Assembly: GCA_022821985.1 (NCBI GenBank)
Contig: JAJECP010000026.1
Span: 1 to 64,000 of the forward strand
Source: Acidimicrobiia bacterium
Lineage (GTDB): Bacteria > Actinomycetota > Acidimicrobiia > Acidimicrobiales > Poriferisodalaceae
Length of the DNA stretch: 64,000 bases
Direction of reading: 5' to 3'
Positions 60,660 to 64,000 of this stretch are shown here, one piece after another. The stretch's first letter is position 1, and every line of letters begins with the position of its first letter. The position numbers and the translations under genes were made by a program. The notes under the pieces are model-generated. The model did not search any database and was not told the DNA's origin. It saw nothing but the letters and a program-made list of their open reading frames with translations.

Positions 60660-61019
60660 ATGGAACTGGGGCCTGTGCATCACGTTTCGATCAACTGTGC
60701 CGATGTGGATGCAGCGGCGCCGTTCTACACCGACATCCTGGGCATGAAGCAGCTCGACCGGCCCGACTTCGGCTTCAACGGGCGGTGGCTGCAGACGCCT
60801 GGCGGCGGCGAGGTGCACCTCATCGAGGTGGCCGACTGGGTGGCACCCAAGGGCCAGCACTGGGCCTTCAAGGTCGACGACATCGACGCCACCGTGGCCG
60901 AGCTGCGCGATGCCGGCGTGAGGGTCAAGGACCCGGTTGCGCTGCCGGGCATGACCGCCCGCCAGACGTTCTTCTTCGACCCGGCCGGCAACATGATCGA
61001 GCTGAACCAGCCCGCCTGA
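60660..61019 (+). CDS. VOC (glyoxalase/dioxygenase) family protein
   Basis: A 119-residue vicinal-oxygen-chelate fold protein with two beta-alpha-beta-beta-beta modules. Metal-ligand positions are in VHHVSINCADVDAAAPFYTD, GEVHLIEVADW, GQHWAFKVDDIDATVAELRD and DPAGNMIELNQPA. The exact reaction is open. It lies between the mazEF region and the exonuclease gene and appears monocistronic. Confidence 0.85.
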   Translation: MELGPVHHVSINCADVDAAAPFYTDILGMKQLDRPDFGFNGRWLQTPGGGEVHLIEVADWVAPKGQHWAFKVDDIDATVAELRDAGVRVKDPVALPGMTARQTFFFDPAGNMIELNQPA

Positions 61020-61052
61020 GGCCAGCCTTGCTTCAACTCAGGTGAGCCTCGA

Positions 61053-61973
61053 CTAGGTGTCCGTCCGGTAGGCCGCGAGGTTCATCACCCGGTCGAGCAG
61101 GTTCTCGGCGCCGATCCGTTCGCAGAGTTCTTCGAAACCCCGATGCGGGCCGCGCCAGGCCAGCTCGTCGACGCTGTCGGACACCGGCGCATCGGTGCGC
61201 ACCGTGGCGATGCGGCGGAACAGCAGGGCGAGATCACGCTCACCGGCGAGCGTTGCGGCGAGACCGGCCGCGCCCCGGACCTTCGGCGCCCAGTCGTCGT
61301 GCGAATCCGGGATGTTCTCGATATGGCCGTAGTGCGACAGCATCACCGACGTCGACTTGGCGCCCCAGCCCTTCAGGCCCGGAAAGCCATCGGCACTGTC
61401 GCCCACCAAGCCCAGGTAGTCGGGTATCGACTCCGGGCTGACGCCGAACTTCGCTTCGACGCCAGTCACGTCAATGATCTCGTCGGCCCGGCGGTCCCAC
61501 TGGACGACTTTGCCGCCGACGCACTGGCCCAAGTCCTTGTCGGGAGTGCAGATCAGCACCTGCCGGACACGGTCGTCGTCAGCCGCCATCGCCGCGCCCG
61601 CTGCCATGGCGTCATCGGCTTCGAACTCGATCATCGGCCAGACCGCCACGCCCAGCAGCCGCAGCGCGTCCTCGGTGGGGTGGAACTGCGACAGCAGGTC
61701 GGGCTCGATCCCCGAGCCGTCCTTGTAGCCCGGCCAGAGGTCGTTGCGGAACGACTCCACGACGTGATCGGTGGCCACAGCCACGTGGGTGGCACCGCCT
61801 TCGAGCAGCACCACGATGTTGCCGAGCACACCCCGCAACGCCCCGACCTCGCTGCCGTCGGACGCCTTGCGGCTGGGCACCGCGAAGAAGTGGCGGAACA
61901 GCTCGTAGGTGCCGTCGATCAGGTGGACATCGACCTGGCCGGCGGCGGACGGCACACCCGCTGATCCCTCCAT
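61053..61973 (-). CDS. 5'-3' exonuclease (flap endonuclease type)
   Basis: A 306-residue FEN-family nuclease equal to the isolated 5' nuclease domain of DNA polymerase I. Acidic metal ligands are in HLIDGTYELFRHFF, EFEADDAMAAGAAMA and CTPDKDLGQ, and the helix-hairpin-helix is VGDSADGFPGLKGWGAKS. It is thought to remove RNA primers or flaps. The usual Arg/Lys of the arch (FRNDLWPGYKDG) is present. ATG 61973 chosen since the upstream frame has an unrelated composition. Confidence 0.92.
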   Translation of the reverse strand: MEGSAGVPSAAGQVDVHLIDGTYELFRHFFAVPSRKASDGSEVGALRGVLGNIVVLLEGGATHVAVATDHVVESFRNDLWPGYKDGSGIEPDLLSQFHPTEDALRLLGVAVWPMIEFEADDAMAAGAAMAADDDRVRQVLICTPDKDLGQCVGGKVVQWDRRADEIIDVTGVEAKFGVSPESIPDYLGLVGDSADGFPGLKGWGAKSTSVMLSHYGHIENIPDSHDDWAPKVRGAAGLAATLAGERDLALLFRRIATVRTDAPVSDSVDELAWRGPHRGFEELCERIGAENLLDRVMNLAAYRTDT

Positions 61974-62130
61974 GGCCGCGACCCTAGGAGGCCGCTCAGC
62001 CTCGCAGGGCACTGCCGCGGCAGCCCGCTCTAGAGTTGGCGCGGCCGATCTGCCGGGAGACACCTCCGGTGGGGCACCGCACACCGAGGCGACCGCCGCG
62101 TATGACAACCCATGACCCTGAGGGGACGAC

Positions 62131-63669
62131 ATGAAGGTTCCGTTTACTGTTTCCGACTTCCTGTACCGGGCCGAGAACGTGTACCCGGACCGGGTGGCGC
62201 TGGCCGACGAACCCGAAGCGCCCGGCGGCGGGCTCGGGGAGATCACCTACGCCCAGTTCGGCGACCTCGTACGGGCCCAGGCAGCCAAGCTGGATCAGCT
62301 CGGCATCTCCCACGGCGAGCGGGTGGCGATGGTGTCGCAGAACGCCGGCCGGCTGATGACGTCGTTCTACGGCGTGTCGGGCTACGGCCGCATCTTCGTG
62401 CCGATCAACTTCCGGCTCAGCCACGACGAGATCAACTACATCATCGATCACTGCGGCGCCACGATGCTGCTGGTGGATCCCTCCATGGAGGACACCTGCA
62501 AGGACATCGACGTGGAGCATTTCGTGGTGATGGGCACCGACGCCGATGACCAGATGTACGCGCCGGGCGCGGAGCCGGCCCCGTGGACGCCCGACGAGGA
62601 CGTCACCGCCACCATCAACTACACCTCGGGCACCACCGCACGCCCCAAGGGCGTGCAGCAGACCCACCGGGCGCTGTGGGTGAACGCCACCACGTTCGGC
62701 TGGCACTCGGGCGTCAGCGACCGTGACGTGTACCTGCACACGCTGCCGATGTTCCACTGCAACGGCTGGGGCATGCCCTATGCCGTGACCGGCATGGGCG
62801 GCAAGCACGTGGTGCAGCGCGAGGTGCGCGGCCCCGAGATCCTCAAGCGCATCGAAGACCACGGCGTGACGCTGATGTGCGGCGCACCTGCGGTGGTGGC
62901 GGCGGTGCTGGATGCGGCGGCCGACTGGGACGGTCCCATTCCCGGCAGCGGACGGGTTCGGATGGTGGTGGCGGGCGCGCCGCCGCCCACGCGCACCATC
63001 GCCCGCATGGAAACCGAGCTGGGCTGGGAGTTCATCCAGATCTACGGCCTCACCGAGACGGCGCCGCTGCTCACCATGAACCGCTGCCGGCCCGAATGGG
63101 ACGACTTCGAGCCCGACCACAAGGCCCGCAAGCTCAGCCGGGCCGGTGCACCGGCCATCGGCGTGAAGATCGACGTGGACAGCCAGGGCGAGATCCTGGC
63201 CCGGGCGAACGTCGTGCTCGAGGGCTACTGGGAGCAGCCCGAGGCGACTGCGGAGGCCATCGTGGACGGCTGGTTCCACACCGGCGACGGCGGCTCGATG
63301 GACGACGAGCACCACGTCACCATCTCGGACCGCAAGAAGGACGTGATCATCTCCGGCGGCGAGAACGTGTCGTCGTTCGAGGTGGAGGACGTGCTGTTCA
63401 GCCATCCCGCGGTGACCGAGGTGGCCGTGATCGGCGTGCCCGACGAGAAGTGGGGCGAGACCATCAAGGCCCTCGTGGTCGTCGACGCCGCAGCCGATGC
63501 CGTCACCGATCGTGATCTCATCGACTTCTGCCGGGACCGGATGGCGCACTTCAAGTGCCCCACCAGCGTCGAGTTCCGCGAGGAGCTGGCCCGCACGGCT
63601 ACCGGCAAGCTGCAGAAGTTCAAGCTCCGTGCGCCCTACTGGGAGGGCATGGAGAAGCAGATCAACTAG
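62131..63669 (+). CDS. Fatty acyl-CoA synthetase (AMP-forming ligase)
   Basis: A 512-residue adenylate-forming enzyme. Core motifs: INYTSGTTARPKGVQQTHRA (P-loop-like A3), IQIYGLTETAPLLTMNRC (A5), GWFHTGDGGSMDDEHHVTIS (A7), DRKKDVIISGGENVSSFEVE (A8) and RTATGKLQKFKLR with the catalytic Lys. It activates a fatty or other carboxylic acid to its CoA ester via acyl-AMP; chain-length preference is unknown. It diverges from the exonuclease gene. Confidence 0.94.
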   Translation: MKVPFTVSDFLYRAENVYPDRVALADEPEAPGGGLGEITYAQFGDLVRAQAAKLDQLGISHGERVAMVSQNAGRLMTSFYGVSGYGRIFVPINFRLSHDEINYIIDHCGATMLLVDPSMEDTCKDIDVEHFVVMGTDADDQMYAPGAEPAPWTPDEDVTATINYTSGTTARPKGVQQTHRALWVNATTFGWHSGVSDRDVYLHTLPMFHCNGWGMPYAVTGMGGKHVVQREVRGPEILKRIEDHGVTLMCGAPAVVAAVLDAAADWDGPIPGSGRVRMVVAGAPPPTRTIARMETELGWEFIQIYGLTETAPLLTMNRCRPEWDDFEPDHKARKLSRAGAPAIGVKIDVDSQGEILARANVVLEGYWEQPEATAEAIVDGWFHTGDGGSMDDEHHVTISDRKKDVIISGGENVSSFEVEDVLFSHPAVTEVAVIGVPDEKWGETIKALVVVDAAADAVTDRDLIDFCRDRMAHFKCPTSVEFREELARTATGKLQKFKLRAPYWEGMEKQIN

Positions 63670-63685
63670 GTCGCGTCCGCTGCGG

Positions 63686-64000
63686 CTAGAGGGGTTCGAC
63701 GCCGCCTTCTGCGCGGCGGCGCTCTACGAAGTCGGCGAGCTCGGCGCGGATGGCGTCGTCCATCGGCGGCTCTTCGTAGTCGGCGAGCAACTGCTTCCAG
63801 ATGCCGTTCGCCCGCTGGGTGGCGTCGAGCGCGCCGTCTTCCTGCCACGTCTCGAAGTTGCGCCAGTCCGACAGCGTCGGCTCGTAGAAGGCGGTGTTGT
63901 AGCGCTCGAGCGTGTGAGCAGCGCCGAAGAAGTGGTTCGCCGGGCCCACCTCGGCGATGGCATCAACCGCCAAGGAGGCATCATCGATGGCGGTGGGCTG
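63686..64000 (-). CDS. Trimethylamine methyltransferase (MttB) family protein, C-terminal part
   Basis: Only the last 104 residues are in the window; the gene continues past the right edge. GPANHFFGAAHTLERYNTAF then YEPTLSDWRNFETWQEDG are the C-terminal MttB blocks. MttB-family enzymes demethylate trimethylamine or other quaternary amines onto a corrinoid protein; most bacterial members lack pyrrolysine and use substrates such as glycine betaine or carnitine. Which type this is cannot be told from the C-terminus. Confidence 0.82.
   Translation of the reverse strand, partial: QPTAIDDASLAVDAIAEVGPANHFFGAAHTLERYNTAFYEPTLSDWRNFETWQEDGALDATQRANGIWKQLLADYEEPPMDDAIRAELADFVERRRAEGGVEPL

Overview
This is a high-GC actinobacterial chromosome segment. 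Three WhiB-type proteins, an acyl-CoA carboxylase epsilon subunit, SenX3/RegX3-type phosphate control, many GTG starts and ATGA/GTGA overlaps all point to Actinomycetota. Combining an M24 protein very close to the DMSP lyase DddP, ethylmalonyl-CoA mutase, two glutamine synthetases and a selenocysteine system suggests a free-living, probably aquatic or marine lineage such as Acidimicrobiia; this taxonomic guess is inference. I see no rRNA, insertion sequence, prophage or CRISPR array.

Left part (1-15.4 kb): tail of a DUF4143 ATPase, a VapC-like toxin-antitoxin pair, a PIG-L deacetylase lipoprotein, a membrane acyltransferase, the DddP-like enzyme, a Fic protein with a repeat-rich putative operator, a PDZ/Lon-like protease, a HEAT-repeat protein, and a tightly overlapping minus-strand operon (epimerase, MoaE, small membrane protein, MreB) followed closely by a substrate-binding lipoprotein. 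A DUF2342 protein and an MFS transporter follow.

Middle (15.4-28 kb): a complete phosphate regulon, pstS-pstC-pstA-pstB-phoU-senX3-regX3, headed by a recognisable PHO box, then two WhiB genes around tatA, then a compact Tad pilus locus (CpaE-like, TadA, TadB, TadC, Flp-like pilin, TadE-like).

28-45.7 kb: tRNA-Sec, a group 2 sigma factor, NAD synthetase, a nitrogen cluster (glnII and glnA divergent, followed by a GlnR-like orphan regulator), RidA, a PPOX flavoprotein, an unusual short xanthine-dehydrogenase-like fusion, an A-type Fe-S carrier, Mrp, a NUDIX protein, then selA-selB, a third WhiB and an NfeD protein. Together selC, selA and selB give selenocysteine decoding, but neither selD nor an obvious selenoprotein is here.

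45.7-64 kb: tRNA-Pro with strong terminators, a beta-hydroxyacid dehydrogenase, aspartate-semialdehyde dehydrogenase and aspartokinase (aspartate pathway), a DUF3467-led three-gene operon, a secreted-type cyclophilin, Aat, ethylmalonyl-CoA mutase, an HTTM-DCC protein with a membrane-anchored partner, a CoA-transferase, acyl-CoA carboxylase beta and epsilon, a small stand-alone caspase-like protein beside a MazEF pair, a VOC protein, a 5'-3' exonuclease, an acyl-CoA synthetase, and the tail of an MttB-family methyltransferase.

The most interesting signals are the DddP-like protein with all six metal ligands but a replaced catalytic Asp, the caspase-like protein next to MazEF, the minimal Fe-S/molybdopterin-type fusion, the SelB with a degenerate G4 motif beside a SelA carrying an internal duplication, and a dispersed 39-63 bp intergenic repeat present three times.
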